Origin: JAPPLB01 sp965208945
Lineage (GTDB): Bacteria > Acidobacteriota > Terriglobia > Bryobacterales > UBA6623
DNA: 64,000 bases
Assembly (NCBI GenBank): GCA_965208945.1
Contig: OZ242366.1
Coordinates: forward strand, 3,038,001-3,102,000
Direction: 5' to 3'
This document shows positions 40,063-49,526 of the stretch, in pieces (position 1 is the stretch's first letter; each line of letters begins with the position of its first letter). The position numbers were made by a program, and so were the translations under genes. The notes beneath the pieces were generated by a model. It searched no databases. It saw only the letters and a program-made list of their open reading frames with translations, and was not told the DNA's origin.

Positions 40063-42228
40063 ATGATCGAGCCGGCGGCTGCAGCATTCGAACGGGTGAG
40101 CAAGGTTTTTCAGACCTCGTTGTTGCTGCTAGTGACCGTCGGGTTTGCGACTCTAGCCGTCACCGAGCGCTTGGACGTCTTCTCAACCTCAGTCTTGGCG
40201 GCTGCCTTGTTATTCCGAGGATTCATCACGTTCGGTCTGCTGCGCATCAGGTTTCCGCGCTGGGCAGCGTCCGTTTTAGCCGTCGTTTACCTGAGCTATT
40301 TCGGATATTACGAGTTCGCAGAGGGGCTGCCGTCGATAGAACGGTTGATTCCGGCGGCACTCCAGATGCTTTTATTCTTCACTGCACTCAAACTCCTGAT
40401 CGTAAGCCGCAGACGGGACTATTTCTACCTGGGATTACTGGCTTTTCTTCACATGCTGATGGCGTCACTGTTCGTGGGCAGTGTGCTTTATCTCGGTTTA
40501 CTGTTCCTGTTCATCATCCTCGCGATTCTTACTTACACCAGCTTCGAGATTTCACGGGGATGCGAGTCCGGTGCTCCCATCGCCGAGGACATTGGGGCCC
40601 TGAACAGCCGTCAACTCGGACGCCGCCTCGCCGTGCTCGCTGGTGTGCTCACGGTCGCTATTCTGACGCTCAGCGCGGGTCTGTTCGTGATCTTCCCGCG
40701 TACGCTCGGTATTTCTTCTTTGCAAGCCTTGCAGGGTGATTTTCGAATTGGCTTCGCGGACGAGATCAATCTTGGCGCCACGGGTACGTTAGCGCTGGAT
40801 GACAGTCCTGTCATGCATATCGAGTCAATGAACGGAGCCGATCTCGATGGACTTCGATGGCGCGGTGTCGGACTGTCCCATTTTGACGGGGTACGCTGGT
40901 CGGCTCCTCTCGGCAAGTCCGTAGCTCTTTCGCCGGAGACCGGAGTGACGCCACTGATCGGCGAGCGCCGCCGCGCCCCGCAGGGTCGTGAGATCGACTA
41001 TACCGTCACGATGCAGCCGCTTCAGGTCAAGGCGCTTTTCCTGGCGGGGCAGACCGAGTCGATCGAACTTCCGACCCGCTCGTTCCGTGGGATTCGCGTC
41101 AATGAGACCGATTCGCTGCTGATCGATTCCGGCGGCCTGCAACCCTTGTGGTACAGCGCGAAGGGATGGGTTTCTGACCGTGACTCCTTCAAGCCGGCGC
41201 CGGTCGTCGAGCTGTTTTCCAGAAAGTTCCAGAACACCTATTTACAACTTCCCCCGGTGGACCCTCGAATTCCGCGTCTGGCCTGGCAGATTGCCGGTCC
41301 TCATCGACTTCCACTGGACAAGGCAAAGGCGATGGAAGAGTATCTGCTTCGTCAGTACTCCTACAGTCTTGAGTTGCCGCAGCAAAAAGTTGATGACCCA
41401 CTGGCGCATTTCCTCTTTGAACGCCGCGAGGGCCATTGCGAATACTTTGCGTCTGCGATGGCTGTGATGTTGCGTAGTCAGGGGATCCCGGCCCGCATTG
41501 CGGCGGGCTTCTACGGTGGGATTTACAACCCTCTTACCGGTCGTCAGGTGATCCGCAGCAGCGATGCTCACAGTTGGGTCGAGGCCTACATCAACCGCTA
41601 CGGCTGGATGATATTTGATCCCACTCCTCTTGTCCCCGGTTTCGCCAGCGGTTGGATGAGCTATTGGCTGATCCTGGATGCGATCGAATCTTCGTGGACG
41701 AGTTGGGTGCTTGACTATGACGTGAATCACCAATTGGCCCTGGCCCAGGTCGTCCAGACGAGGACTCGCGACGCCGCTTGGAATCTCATTTCGTTTTCAG
41801 CTTCTGTCGCGGAGTTTCTCCAAGAACTCGAAGGTTTATTCGTCGGTCTGCCGGTTGAACCCGACAACGTACCCTGGGTGCTGCTGATGTTTTTGATCGG
41901 TTCGAGCATCTTGCTGTGGCTGAGTTGGGTTTGGCTTCGGCCGAGTTTGATTCTCTGGCGCAAGGGCCGCCGCTTGCAAAGCGGCAAAGGGGAGACGAGT
42001 GATTGCTGGTATCTGTATGCGAAAGCATTGGCCGTACTGCAGCGGCAAGGATTCCGGCGTGAGAACTGGCAGACTGCAGAGGAGTTCGCACGCTCGATTG
42101 ATTCAGCCCTGCTCCGCGGGCGCTGGGAAGAGATCACGCTTTCTTACAACGCAGCGCGCTTCGGTGCGGATGCTGAGGCGGCTCGCCGCCTTCCCGGTCT
42201 TGTCGCAGCGCTTCAAAGGTTACACTAG
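40063..42228 (+). CDS. Transglutaminase-like membrane protein (DUF3488/DUF4129 type)
   Basis: 721 residues from the ATG at 40063. Layout: about six to seven N-terminal membrane segments (the DUF3488 part, up to about residue 200), a large extracytoplasmic transglutaminase-like domain, a further membrane segment (VLLMFLIGSSILLWLSWVWL), and a C-terminal DUF4129-like cytoplasmic helix bundle. Catalytic Cys in GHCEYFASAMAVMLRS, His in SDAHSWVEAYINRYGW and Asp in MIFDPTPL form the expected triad. Such proteins are thought to act as peptidases or crosslinkers outside the membrane, often beside MoxR and DUF58 genes; those are not seen here. Start codon lies 3 bp from the divergent neighbour. Confidence 0.88.
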   Translation: MIEPAAAAFERVSKVFQTSLLLLVTVGFATLAVTERLDVFSTSVLAAALLFRGFITFGLLRIRFPRWAASVLAVVYLSYFGYYEFAEGLPSIERLIPAALQMLLFFTALKLLIVSRRRDYFYLGLLAFLHMLMASLFVGSVLYLGLLFLFIILAILTYTSFEISRGCESGAPIAEDIGALNSRQLGRRLAVLAGVLTVAILTLSAGLFVIFPRTLGISSLQALQGDFRIGFADEINLGATGTLALDDSPVMHIESMNGADLDGLRWRGVGLSHFDGVRWSAPLGKSVALSPETGVTPLIGERRRAPQGREIDYTVTMQPLQVKALFLAGQTESIELPTRSFRGIRVNETDSLLIDSGGLQPLWYSAKGWVSDRDSFKPAPVVELFSRKFQNTYLQLPPVDPRIPRLAWQIAGPHRLPLDKAKAMEEYLLRQYSYSLELPQQKVDDPLAHFLFERREGHCEYFASAMAVMLRSQGIPARIAAGFYGGIYNPLTGRQVIRSSDAHSWVEAYINRYGWMIFDPTPLVPGFASGWMSYWLILDAIESSWTSWVLDYDVNHQLALAQVVQTRTRDAAWNLISFSASVAEFLQELEGLFVGLPVEPDNVPWVLLMFLIGSSILLWLSWVWLRPSLILWRKGRRLQSGKGETSDCWYLYAKALAVLQRQGFRRENWQTAEEFARSIDSALLRGRWEEITLSYNAARFGADAEAARRLPGLVAALQRLH

Positions 42229-42315
42229 CTGCTCCGCCGGTACAATCTAACTTCCGGGGTCACAACGGACAGACGCCGTTTCCTTACTCCCTTCGCGCTC
42301 CTCCCTCCCTTCCCT

Positions 42316-43704
42316 ATGAAAATTGGTTTCGTCAGCCTCGGCTGCCCTAAGAACCTCGTAGACAGTGAGGTGATGATGGGTGCGCTCGAAGCACGTGGAC
42401 ACGAGCTTGTCAGTGACCCGGACGAGGCCGAGGCGCTTGTCGTGAACACCTGCAGCTTTATCGACCCGGCGAAGCAGGAATCGATCGAGACGATTCTCGA
42501 AATGGCCGAATACAAGAAATCGGGAAAGGCGCAGCGCTTGGTTGTAGCCGGATGTCTCGTCGAGCGCTACCGCGATGAGCTTCGGCAGCAGATTCCCGAG
42601 GTCGATGCGGTTGTGGGGACTAACGAACTCCAAGACATCGTGGCTCACTGTGAAGGCCGCAGGGTTGCGGGCGGAAAGGCCGAACCGTACCTCTACCACG
42701 ACCTGACGTTCCGTCGTCTCGCCTCTCCCCGTCATTTGGCCTACATCAAGATCAACGAAGGCTGTGACCACCCTTGCACGTTCTGTCTTATTCCGCAGTT
42801 CCGAGGAGGTTTCCGAAGCCGGCGCTTCGAGTCCGTCATTCGTGAAGCGACCCGTCTCTTCAGTAGCGGGATCCGTGAGATCAACCTCATCGGCCAGGAC
42901 ACCACGGCATACGGCGAAGACCTTGGCATCAAGAATGGTCTGCCTTCGTTGCTCGATCGCCTCGCGCGTATCGAAGGCGCCGGTTGGATTCGTTTCCTTT
43001 ACGCTTACCCGAACCGGGTGACGCAGCGACTACTCGACACAATCGCCGAACATCGAACGATCTGCGGTTATATCGATATACCACTGCAGCACTCGAGTGC
43101 GGATGTACTCAAGCGCATGAAGCGCGGCGCGTCCGGGGACGTTTTTCTGAAGATGATCGAGCGAATCCGCCGAACGATTCCTGACGTCGGCATTCGCACG
43201 ACGTTCATTGTTGGTTTCCCGGGAGAGACCGAAGACGACTTCAATCAGCTTTGCCGATTTGTCGAAGCTGCCAAGTTCGAGCATATCGGGGTCTTCGGGT
43301 ATTCCGACGACGAGCACATCGGCAGCTATCATCTCGACAACAAGGTTCCGCCCGGAGTGATCTATCGACGCAAACGCCGCCTGATGGCGATCCAGCGAAA
43401 AATCTCGCGTCGAAGAAACCAAGCCCTTGTCGGCAAGCGTTTCCGTATCCTCGTCAAGGGCCCTTCGGCGGAGAGCGATTTGTTGTGGGAAGGCCGTCTC
43501 GAAACGCAGGCCGAGGAAATCGACGGCACGACCTACATCGTTGACGTTGAGGGCGAGATGCCACGTCCGGGCGACTTCGGAGAGATTCGTATTTCGCGAG
43601 CTGGCGACTACGATCTCTTCGGCAAGCTCGAGAGCGTAGAGCCTACGCCCGAATCATTACCGGCCGAGACCGTTGCGCCGACGTGGTTGCCGGTGCTGCA
43701 ATAG
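42316..43704 (+). CDS. rimO: RimO, ribosomal protein S12 methylthiotransferase
   Basis: 462 residues. Adds a methylthio group to Asp88 of ribosomal protein S12; radical-SAM enzyme with two iron-sulfur clusters. N-terminal UPF0004 Cys residues in SLGCPKN, NTCSFI and AGCLVERY; radical-SAM CxxxCxxC at C150, C154, C157 in EGCDHPCTFC; PLQHSSADVLKRMKRG; the TRAM domain follows from about residue 375 (LVGKRFRILVKG). The extra C-terminal segment of about 25 residues after the TRAM domain (VEPTPESLPAETVAPTW) is not typical. First gene of a likely operon with yacG and pgpA. Confidence 0.95.
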   Translation: MKIGFVSLGCPKNLVDSEVMMGALEARGHELVSDPDEAEALVVNTCSFIDPAKQESIETILEMAEYKKSGKAQRLVVAGCLVERYRDELRQQIPEVDAVVGTNELQDIVAHCEGRRVAGGKAEPYLYHDLTFRRLASPRHLAYIKINEGCDHPCTFCLIPQFRGGFRSRRFESVIREATRLFSSGIREINLIGQDTTAYGEDLGIKNGLPSLLDRLARIEGAGWIRFLYAYPNRVTQRLLDTIAEHRTICGYIDIPLQHSSADVLKRMKRGASGDVFLKMIERIRRTIPDVGIRTTFIVGFPGETEDDFNQLCRFVEAAKFEHIGVFGYSDDEHIGSYHLDNKVPPGVIYRRKRRLMAIQRKISRRRNQALVGKRFRILVKGPSAESDLLWEGRLETQAEEIDGTTYIVDVEGEMPRPGDFGEIRISRAGDYDLFGKLESVEPTPESLPAETVAPTWLPVLQ

Positions 43705-43728
43705 CTTCGGTTATCGGAGAAACCAGAT

Positions 43729-43929
43729 TTGTTCGAAGAGCAAGAATACAAGTGCCCCATCTGCCGCAAACTCACGGATAAGCAGGTCTCGCATTTCCCC
43801 TTCTGCAGTGCCCGTTGCCGGACCATCGATCTCGGGAATTGGGCCTCCGAGGCATATGTCGCTCACAGCCCGATCACCGAGGCGGATGAACTGCTTGACG
43901 CTCTGAGAAAGCAATCCCGGGATGAATAA
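43729..43929 (+). CDS. yacG: YacG-family DNA gyrase inhibitor, zinc-binding
   Basis: 66 residues, TTG start at 43729 after GGAGA. Small zinc-finger protein: CPICRK (two Cys) and PFCSARCRTIDLGNWAS (two Cys), the classic YacG pattern. YacG binds GyrB and blocks DNA binding in Escherichia coli. Overlaps the start of pgpA by eight bases, indicating coupled translation. The weak TTG start may limit its level. Confidence 0.88.
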   Translation: MFEEQEYKCPICRKLTDKQVSHFPFCSARCRTIDLGNWASEAYVAHSPITEADELLDALRKQSRDE

Positions 43930-44389
43930 GCGCTGGGGGATTGCCCTCGCCACGTGGGGCGGCCTGGGTTACTTCCCGAAAGGGCAGGGGACGGTCGCTT
44001 CCGCAGCCGCTGTCGCCATTGCCTATGGAGCGGCCGAAGCATTTCAAGTTGCGCCTGCCTGGTTCGGCTTGGCCGCGCTGGCTTTTTCACTCCCGGCGAT
44101 CCGTTCTGCAGTCATTTCCCTCGAGCATTTCGGGCGACGCGATCCGCCGCAAGTCGTCATCGACGAAGTCGTCGGACAGTGGCTCGTGGTAGCGGTTGTT
44201 GCGCAAGACTCCTGGCAGTCCTGGCTGGCCTCACTCCTACTCTTTCGTTTTTTCGACATCGTCAAGCCGTGGCCGATCAGAAAGCTGGAGTCGCTACCGG
44301 GCGGTGTCGGCATCGTCGCCGACGACGCTGCAGCCGGACTGTGCGCTATCATCGTGATGAAGGTTTTGCAGTACTTCTCTGTTTGGTAG
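43922..44389 (+). CDS. pgpA: Phosphatidylglycerophosphatase A family
   Basis: 155 residues. Dephosphorylates phosphatidylglycerophosphate to make phosphatidylglycerol in the inner membrane. Motifs: LGYFPKGQGTVAS (conserved loop near the N-terminus), VVIDEVVGQWL (acidic catalytic motif) and LLFRFFDIVKPWPIRKLE. Three to four hydrophobic segments follow. It overlaps the yacG gene by eight bases and is followed by the NHL-propeller gene 74 bp downstream. Confidence 0.9.
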   Translation: MNKRWGIALATWGGLGYFPKGQGTVASAAAVAIAYGAAEAFQVAPAWFGLAALAFSLPAIRSAVISLEHFGRRDPPQVVIDEVVGQWLVVAVVAQDSWQSWLASLLLFRFFDIVKPWPIRKLESLPGGVGIVADDAAAGLCAIIVMKVLQYFSVW

Positions 44390-44462
44390 CAACTCCCATT
44401 CCAGCGGAACGGCTGAGTGCGAGCGGGCCCGCTGCCATCGGGAAGAGAACACTCGATCGAGG

Positions 44463-45494
44463 ATGAGTCCGAAGCGGAGCAGTCCCAATTCTCGCCCTGT
44501 CATTGAGACCGTGACGCCCCCGGCCGCTATCTCCGGCGGTGATTTCGAGGTTCGGGGACAGCACCTTTCCATCGACGAAGACCACCAGCCTTTGGCCTTG
44601 TTCGGGTCGGTGAAAGCTCGGCTTGTCGTGGGCGGCTCCAACTACGCAGTCGTTCGCGTGCCGGATGACGTGACTGAAAGCCGCATGGTCATGGACAATG
44701 GCCGCAGCAAGAGCGAGCCGCACACGTGCGCCGTCGGTCTGACGATCGCCGAGAATCTCCACCCTGTGGCAAGCCCCGCTGTTGACGTGGAGGGCAATGT
44801 TTTCACCACCCGCAGCGGAACGCGAGGCGAGAAGGTTCCGGTGTCGATCTTCAAGATCGATTTGAATCTCGATCTCAAGCCCGTGGGCGCGGAGATCGTC
44901 AATCCCACCGGGCTTGCTTTCAACAAGCAGGGCGACCTGCTTGTATCGAGCCGTAACAACGGCACGATCTACATGATTCGCCCCAATGGCCAAACCGAAA
45001 TCTATGCCGAAGGCATGGGCATCGCTACCGGACTCGCTCTGGATGAGGATGGGAACCTCTTCGTTGGAGACCGAACGGGAACGATATTCAAGATCAGCCC
45101 TGAGCGTCAGATATTCGTCTTCGCCACCTTGGAGCCGTCGATCGCCGCGTACCACCTGGTGTGGGATCCCTCCGGCTCTCTTTTCGTGACGGGTCCGACG
45201 ACTTCAAGCTTCGACAACGTGTACAGCGTGTCGTCCGCTGGCGAAGCCAGCGTCTTTTATCGCGGCTTGGGCCGGCCCCAAGGAATGGCGATTGACGACC
45301 GAGGCCGTCTTTATGTAGCGGCATCCCATGGCGGGCGCAAAGGCATCTTTCGGTTGACGCCGGACGCCAAGATCTCTCAGGTTGTCTCCGGGCCTGGCAT
45401 CGTCGGACTAGCCTTCTTGCCCACCAAGGAAATGGTCGTGGCAACCGGCAGCGGCCTGTACCGCATCAACAGTCCGTCCTGGACTGACGAGTAG
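44463..45494 (+). CDS. SMP-30/NHL-type beta-propeller with N-terminal IPT-like domain
   Basis: 343 residues. The first about 85 residues look like an IPT/TIG immunoglobulin-like domain (VIETVTPPAAISGGDFEVRG). The rest forms repeats of about 45 residues with the pattern NPTGLAFNKQGDLLVSSR, ATGLALDEDGNLFVGDR and PQGMAIDDRGRLYVAASH, as in SMP-30/gluconolactonase and NHL propellers. Metal-binding catalytic residues of the lactonase site are not obvious, so it may be a binding rather than catalytic propeller. There is no signal peptide, so it probably acts in the cytoplasm unless a start further upstream is used. It is followed closely by cinA. Confidence 0.7.
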   Translation: MSPKRSSPNSRPVIETVTPPAAISGGDFEVRGQHLSIDEDHQPLALFGSVKARLVVGGSNYAVVRVPDDVTESRMVMDNGRSKSEPHTCAVGLTIAENLHPVASPAVDVEGNVFTTRSGTRGEKVPVSIFKIDLNLDLKPVGAEIVNPTGLAFNKQGDLLVSSRNNGTIYMIRPNGQTEIYAEGMGIATGLALDEDGNLFVGDRTGTIFKISPERQIFVFATLEPSIAAYHLVWDPSGSLFVTGPTTSSFDNVYSVSSAGEASVFYRGLGRPQGMAIDDRGRLYVAASHGGRKGIFRLTPDAKISQVVSGPGIVGLAFLPTKEMVVATGSGLYRINSPSWTDE

Positions 45495-45515
45495 GCGCGC
45501 CTCCCGCCTTACACT

Positions 45516-46760
45516 GTGACCGCCGAAATCATCGCCGTCGGCTCGGAACTGCTGACTCCGAGCCGCATGGACACTAATTCCCTTTTCCTCACACTCAAGC
45601 TCAATGAACTCGGCATCGACGTGGTTCGAAAGACGATCATCGGCGACGACCGGGAGCGGTTGGCGGACGAGATTCGGCAAGCGCGGGGATCATCGCCTAT
45701 CGTAATCATGACTGGCGGCATCGGCCCAACGATGGACGACGTGAGCCGCGAAGCCGCCTCCGACGCTCTCGGTCGGGAACTCAAATACCATCCCGAGATC
45801 ACCAAAGCCATCGCGGTTCGCGTCAGCCGCCTCGGCCTCAGGAAAATGGCCGAAATCAACAAGCGTCAAGCATATGTGCTCGAAGGTGCCGAGGTACTCC
45901 CGAACGCCAACGGGACGGCGCCCGGTCAATGGTTCGAAGATGAAACCGGCGTCTTGATGCTGCTGCCGGGTCCGCCTCGTGAGATCGAGCCACTTTTTGA
46001 AAAGCAGTGCCTGCCGCGGCTCCGCAAACGGGAGACTCCTTACCAGTTCTACACGGTTTCACTGCGCGTCGCCGGATTGCCGGAGTCGGAACTTGACGAG
46101 CGCATCGCCCCGATCTATACCGCCGAGTCGCGTGTTGCCACAACGATTCTGGCCTCTCCGGGCGAGATTCAGATTCACATGCGCGCCCACGCCGGCACTG
46201 CGAAACAAGCCCGCGCGATCGCCGAGGTCTTGTCAAGGAAAGTCGAAGACGAACTTGGCTCCAATGTCTTCACACACCGGGACGAGTCTCTCGAAGCCGC
46301 TCTGATGCGCCATTGCCTGGACCGGAATTTGACTTTGGCGGTCGCGGAAAGCTGCACAGGCGGGATGATCGCCCAAAAGATTACGGCCGTGCCGGGAAGC
46401 TCGGATTTCTTTCGAGGCGGTATGGTTACGTACTCAAACGACGCGAAGAGCCAATGGCTAGGTGTCTCCGAAGAAACTCTTGGAAGACATGGAGCCGTCA
46501 GCAAAGAGACCGCCGCCGAGATGGCTCAGGGAGTAAGGACTCGTCTCGACGCCTCTCTCGGTGTTGCGACGACGGGCCTTGCCGGTCCTGGAGGCGGTAC
46601 GTCGGACATGCCGGTGGGAACCGTCTTCATTGGCGTTGCGGATGAGCAGAGCGCAGAGGTCAAGGGTATGACGGTCGGAGGCGAGCGCGACCGAGTCCGC
46701 CTCTGGGCTACCCACCGCGCTTTGGATATGGTCCGCCGCCGCGTACTGAACTGGCAGTGA
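45516..46760 (+). CDS. cinA: CinA-family protein (ADP-ribose pyrophosphatase/NMN deamidase)
   Basis: 414 residues, GTG start at 45516. Two domains: the N-terminal MoCF-like/ADPR-pyrophosphatase part (AEIIAVGSELLTPSRMDTNS, IVIMTGGIGPTMDDVSREA) and the C-terminal PncC NMN-deamidase part (LAVAESCTGGMIAQKITAVPGSS, STGLAGPGGG-like GLAGPGGGTSDMPVGTVFIG). It converts NMN to nicotinate mononucleotide in NAD recycling and cleaves ADP-ribose. Full family length. It lies 21 bp after the propeller gene and is followed by a rho-independent terminator-like hairpin at 46832-46857. Confidence 0.95.
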   Translation: MTAEIIAVGSELLTPSRMDTNSLFLTLKLNELGIDVVRKTIIGDDRERLADEIRQARGSSPIVIMTGGIGPTMDDVSREAASDALGRELKYHPEITKAIAVRVSRLGLRKMAEINKRQAYVLEGAEVLPNANGTAPGQWFEDETGVLMLLPGPPREIEPLFEKQCLPRLRKRETPYQFYTVSLRVAGLPESELDERIAPIYTAESRVATTILASPGEIQIHMRAHAGTAKQARAIAEVLSRKVEDELGSNVFTHRDESLEAALMRHCLDRNLTLAVAESCTGGMIAQKITAVPGSSDFFRGGMVTYSNDAKSQWLGVSEETLGRHGAVSKETAAEMAQGVRTRLDASLGVATTGLAGPGGGTSDMPVGTVFIGVADEQSAEVKGMTVGGERDRVRLWATHRALDMVRRRVLNWQ

Positions 46761-46831
46761 CCGTTTCGTGACTGCGACGCACCAGGGAATCTTGCTTGCA
46801 GCAGAAACGACTTGATATTCTCGTCACAGTC

Positions 46832-46858
46832 CGCCCGCATCCGGTGCGGGCGTTTTCC
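46832..46858 (+). terminator. Rho-independent terminator after cinA
   Basis: The 8-bp stem CGCCCGCA (46832-46839) / TGCGGGCG (46845-46852) with a TCCGG loop is followed by TTTTCC. It lies 72 bp after the cinA stop and 14 bp before the next gene's start, so it could alternatively act as an attenuator for the oxidoreductase gene. Confidence 0.65.
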
Positions 46859-46871
46859 TCACGGAGAATAC

Positions 46872-48143
46872 ATGTCTGAACCGATATCTCGACGCCGTTT
46901 CGTCAGCCGGTCCGTTGCCGCGAGCGCCGCGCCGGCACTGCTCAGCGCGCAAGCCTCCGGGACCAAAGTCAATATGGGTTGGGTGGGACTCGGCAATCGC
47001 GGCGGCAAGCACATCAAGACGATGCTGCAGGTGGGTGCGGGTGAGGTTTACATGAAAGCGATTTGCGATACGTTCTCACCTCGTCTCGCCAAGTCGAAGG
47101 ACGACGTTGCGACGCAGCAACATACGGCCCCCGACACCTACAACGATTACTACAAGATGCTCGAAGACAAGTCGATCGACGCCGTGGGCATCTTTACGCC
47201 CGAACACCTGCACCGCGACATGGTGATCGCCGCGCTCGAGGCCGGCAAGCACGTCTACTGCGAGAAGCCGCTGACGCACACCATCGAGGAGGGGTTCGAG
47301 ATTCTGCAAGCCGTCGAGAAGAGCGGCAAGAAGTTCCAGGTGGGGACACAGCGCCGCAGCGCGAAGCTCTACCAGAAGGCCAAGGAAATCTATGAATCGG
47401 GCGTCCTGGGCAAGGTCGTCTACGCACGCGCTTTCTGGTATCGCAACAGCCCGCTTACCAACCCGGCATGGCGTTACACGATTCCGGCCAATGCCGAACC
47501 CGGTAACACCGACTACAGAAAGTTCCTCGGCCCTGCGCCGGAAACCACATTCAACAAGCAGCGCTACTTTCAGTGGCGTCTCTACTGGGATTACTCCGGT
47601 GGCATCTCCACCGACCTGCTCGTCCATCAGACCGACGCTATTCACATGATCACCGGACGCAACCACTGCAAGTCGGTCACCTGCACGGGCGGCATTCACT
47701 GCTGGACGGAAGACGATCGAGAAGTGCCCGACACCGTAACGGCGGGCTTCGAGTATCCCGACCATTTTCATATCAATTACAGCGCTGTCTTCAACAACTC
47801 CCGCTACCACTACGGAGAGCAGCTCATGGGTAGTGAAGGGACGCTCGAAATCCTCGGTCTCAAAGACCTCTACGTGTACCCGGAAAAATACCGCGGCGCT
47901 CCGGAGCACATCTCAGCGCGGCCCGAAATCCACATCAACTCGCGGAAAGACCTGGGGCAGGGCAATCCCACCGGCGCACATCTACGTAACTTTGTCGACG
48001 CCATCCTCACAGACACACCGCTAAACTGCGACGCGCGCACCGGCCACGAAGCCGCGGTCACAGGGCATCTGGCCACGCTCGCGTATCGCAGAGAGAAGAA
48101 GGTCTACTGGGACCAGGAGAACGGCAAGCACCGCTTCGCGTAG
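46872..48143 (+). CDS. Tat-exported Gfo/Idh/MocA-family oxidoreductase
   Basis: 423 residues from the ATG at 46872, with GGAG seven bases upstream. The N-terminus SRRRFVSRSVAASAAP is a twin-arginine signal (RRRF). NAD(P)-binding Rossmann fold GWVGLGNRGGKHI, AICDTFSPR, and the EKPLTHTIEE motif with the catalytic Lys; the C-terminal alpha/beta domain includes the long segment with WDYSGGISTDLLVHQTDAIH carrying the conserved His. Members oxidise sugars or sugar derivatives; exported versions are abundant in Planctomycetes, Verrucomicrobia and Solibacteres. Transport folded with its cofactor via Tat fits. The substrate is unknown. Confidence 0.9.
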   Translation: MSEPISRRRFVSRSVAASAAPALLSAQASGTKVNMGWVGLGNRGGKHIKTMLQVGAGEVYMKAICDTFSPRLAKSKDDVATQQHTAPDTYNDYYKMLEDKSIDAVGIFTPEHLHRDMVIAALEAGKHVYCEKPLTHTIEEGFEILQAVEKSGKKFQVGTQRRSAKLYQKAKEIYESGVLGKVVYARAFWYRNSPLTNPAWRYTIPANAEPGNTDYRKFLGPAPETTFNKQRYFQWRLYWDYSGGISTDLLVHQTDAIHMITGRNHCKSVTCTGGIHCWTEDDREVPDTVTAGFEYPDHFHINYSAVFNNSRYHYGEQLMGSEGTLEILGLKDLYVYPEKYRGAPEHISARPEIHINSRKDLGQGNPTGAHLRNFVDAILTDTPLNCDARTGHEAAVTGHLATLAYRREKKVYWDQENGKHRFA

Positions 48144-48164
48144 TCCGGGTCGTCTTCTACTCTC

Positions 48165-49526
48165 ATGCTCTCCACTGTCGGCATCCGCTTGGCCCTGATG
48201 ATGTTTCTGCAGTTCTTCATCTGGGGAGCATGGTATGTCACGGCTCCGCTTTACCTCGGGACAATCGGCTTCGACGGCACGGACTTCGGGCTCACTTACT
48301 CGGTCGGCCCGATCGCGGGCATCCTTTCTCCCTTCTTTGTCGGCATGATCGCCGATCGTTTTTTCTCGACAGAACGTGTGCTCGGAGTGCTGCACATCAT
48401 CGGCGGCTGTCTCATGTTCGTGGCGACGATGCTGATGAATCCCGAGCACCCCGTCCTACCCAACGTGATCAACGGGGTGTTCTTCTCGCATATGCTCTGC
48501 TACTTCCCGACATTGGCGTTGACGAACTCGCTCACCATGCGGCACGTAAGGGATTCGGAGAAGGAGTTCCCTCTGATTCGGGTGTTCGGCACGATCGGCT
48601 GGATTGCGGCGGGTCTGGTGCTGGGGTGGCTCGCTTGGGGCAACCGAATCGAGATGTTTCACCTGGCTGGGGCGTCCGCATTGCTCATGGGGCTCTACTG
48701 CTTCACGCTGCCGCACACTCCTCCGCCGTCGGCAGGCAAAGATGTCTCGTGGCGTGAACTGCTCGGAGCAGACGCTTTCGTCCTGCTCAAGCAACGGCCG
48801 TTTCTGGTCTTCATGGCCAGTTCGTTCCTGGTCTGTATTCCTCTGGCCTTTTACTACCAGTTGGCCGCGAAGGCCGTCCAGCAGGCCGGCATCGCAAACG
48901 TTGCGGCCGTAATGACGATGGGGCAGGGCTCGGAAATCCTGTTCATGATTCTGATGCCGCTTTTCTTCAAACGGCTCGGCGTCAAGTGGATGTTGCTGGT
49001 AGGCATGTTCGCGTGGGTCTCGCGCTACGTGCTGTTCGCCGTGGGAGCCCCGGACGCCGTTCGCTGGATGATGATCGTCGGCATTCTCCTGCACGGCATT
49101 TGCTACGACTTCTTCTTCGTCACCGGCCAGATCTACACCGATCGCATTGCGCCCGCTGGCATCCGAGCACAAGCCCAAGGTTTGCTCGTCCTGTTTACGC
49201 TCGGGCTCGGCATGCTGATTGGCGCACAGGTCGCGGGCATTGTCGAAGAAAGGAATACGCCGGCTGTATCGATCAGCCTGAATGCCGAGGTCCAGGAACT
49301 GGGCGCACGAATCGCTGCTTTGGAGCAGCAGGCCGCCACCGGAACAGACGCCCTGCAGCAGCAGATCAATACCCTTCTCGCCGAGCAGACGGAGAAGTCC
49401 GTTGCGGCGCTGCAAGCCGTCCATTGGCGAACCATCTGGGTGCTCCCCGCTTCACTCGCCGCGATTGTCATGCTGATTTTCGGACTCTTCTTCCGCGAAG
49501 ATCGTGAACCTGGGCGACCTGTTTGA
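48165..49526 (+). CDS. MFS transporter (nucleoside-permease-like) with an internal coiled-coil loop
   Basis: 453 residues, twelve membrane segments of the major facilitator type: MFLQFFIWGAWYVTAPLYL (TM1), GPIAGILSPFFVGMIADRFF with the loop 2-3 DR motif, and EKEFPLIRVFGTIGWIAAG. The closest resemblance is to NupG/XapB nucleoside-proton symporters, but the substrate is not certain. Between TM11 and TM12 (about residues 360-425) an insertion of about 60 residues (VQELGARIAALEQQAATGTD, LQQQINTLLAEQTEKS) is predicted to form a coiled coil; it is unusual for the family. Its 3' end overlaps the next gene's start by 23 bp. Confidence 0.85.
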   Translation: MLSTVGIRLALMMFLQFFIWGAWYVTAPLYLGTIGFDGTDFGLTYSVGPIAGILSPFFVGMIADRFFSTERVLGVLHIIGGCLMFVATMLMNPEHPVLPNVINGVFFSHMLCYFPTLALTNSLTMRHVRDSEKEFPLIRVFGTIGWIAAGLVLGWLAWGNRIEMFHLAGASALLMGLYCFTLPHTPPPSAGKDVSWRELLGADAFVLLKQRPFLVFMASSFLVCIPLAFYYQLAAKAVQQAGIANVAAVMTMGQGSEILFMILMPLFFKRLGVKWMLLVGMFAWVSRYVLFAVGAPDAVRWMMIVGILLHGICYDFFFVTGQIYTDRIAPAGIRAQAQGLLVLFTLGLGMLIGAQVAGIVEERNTPAVSISLNAEVQELGARIAALEQQAATGTDALQQQINTLLAEQTEKSVAALQAVHWRTIWVLPASLAAIVMLIFGLFFREDREPGRPV

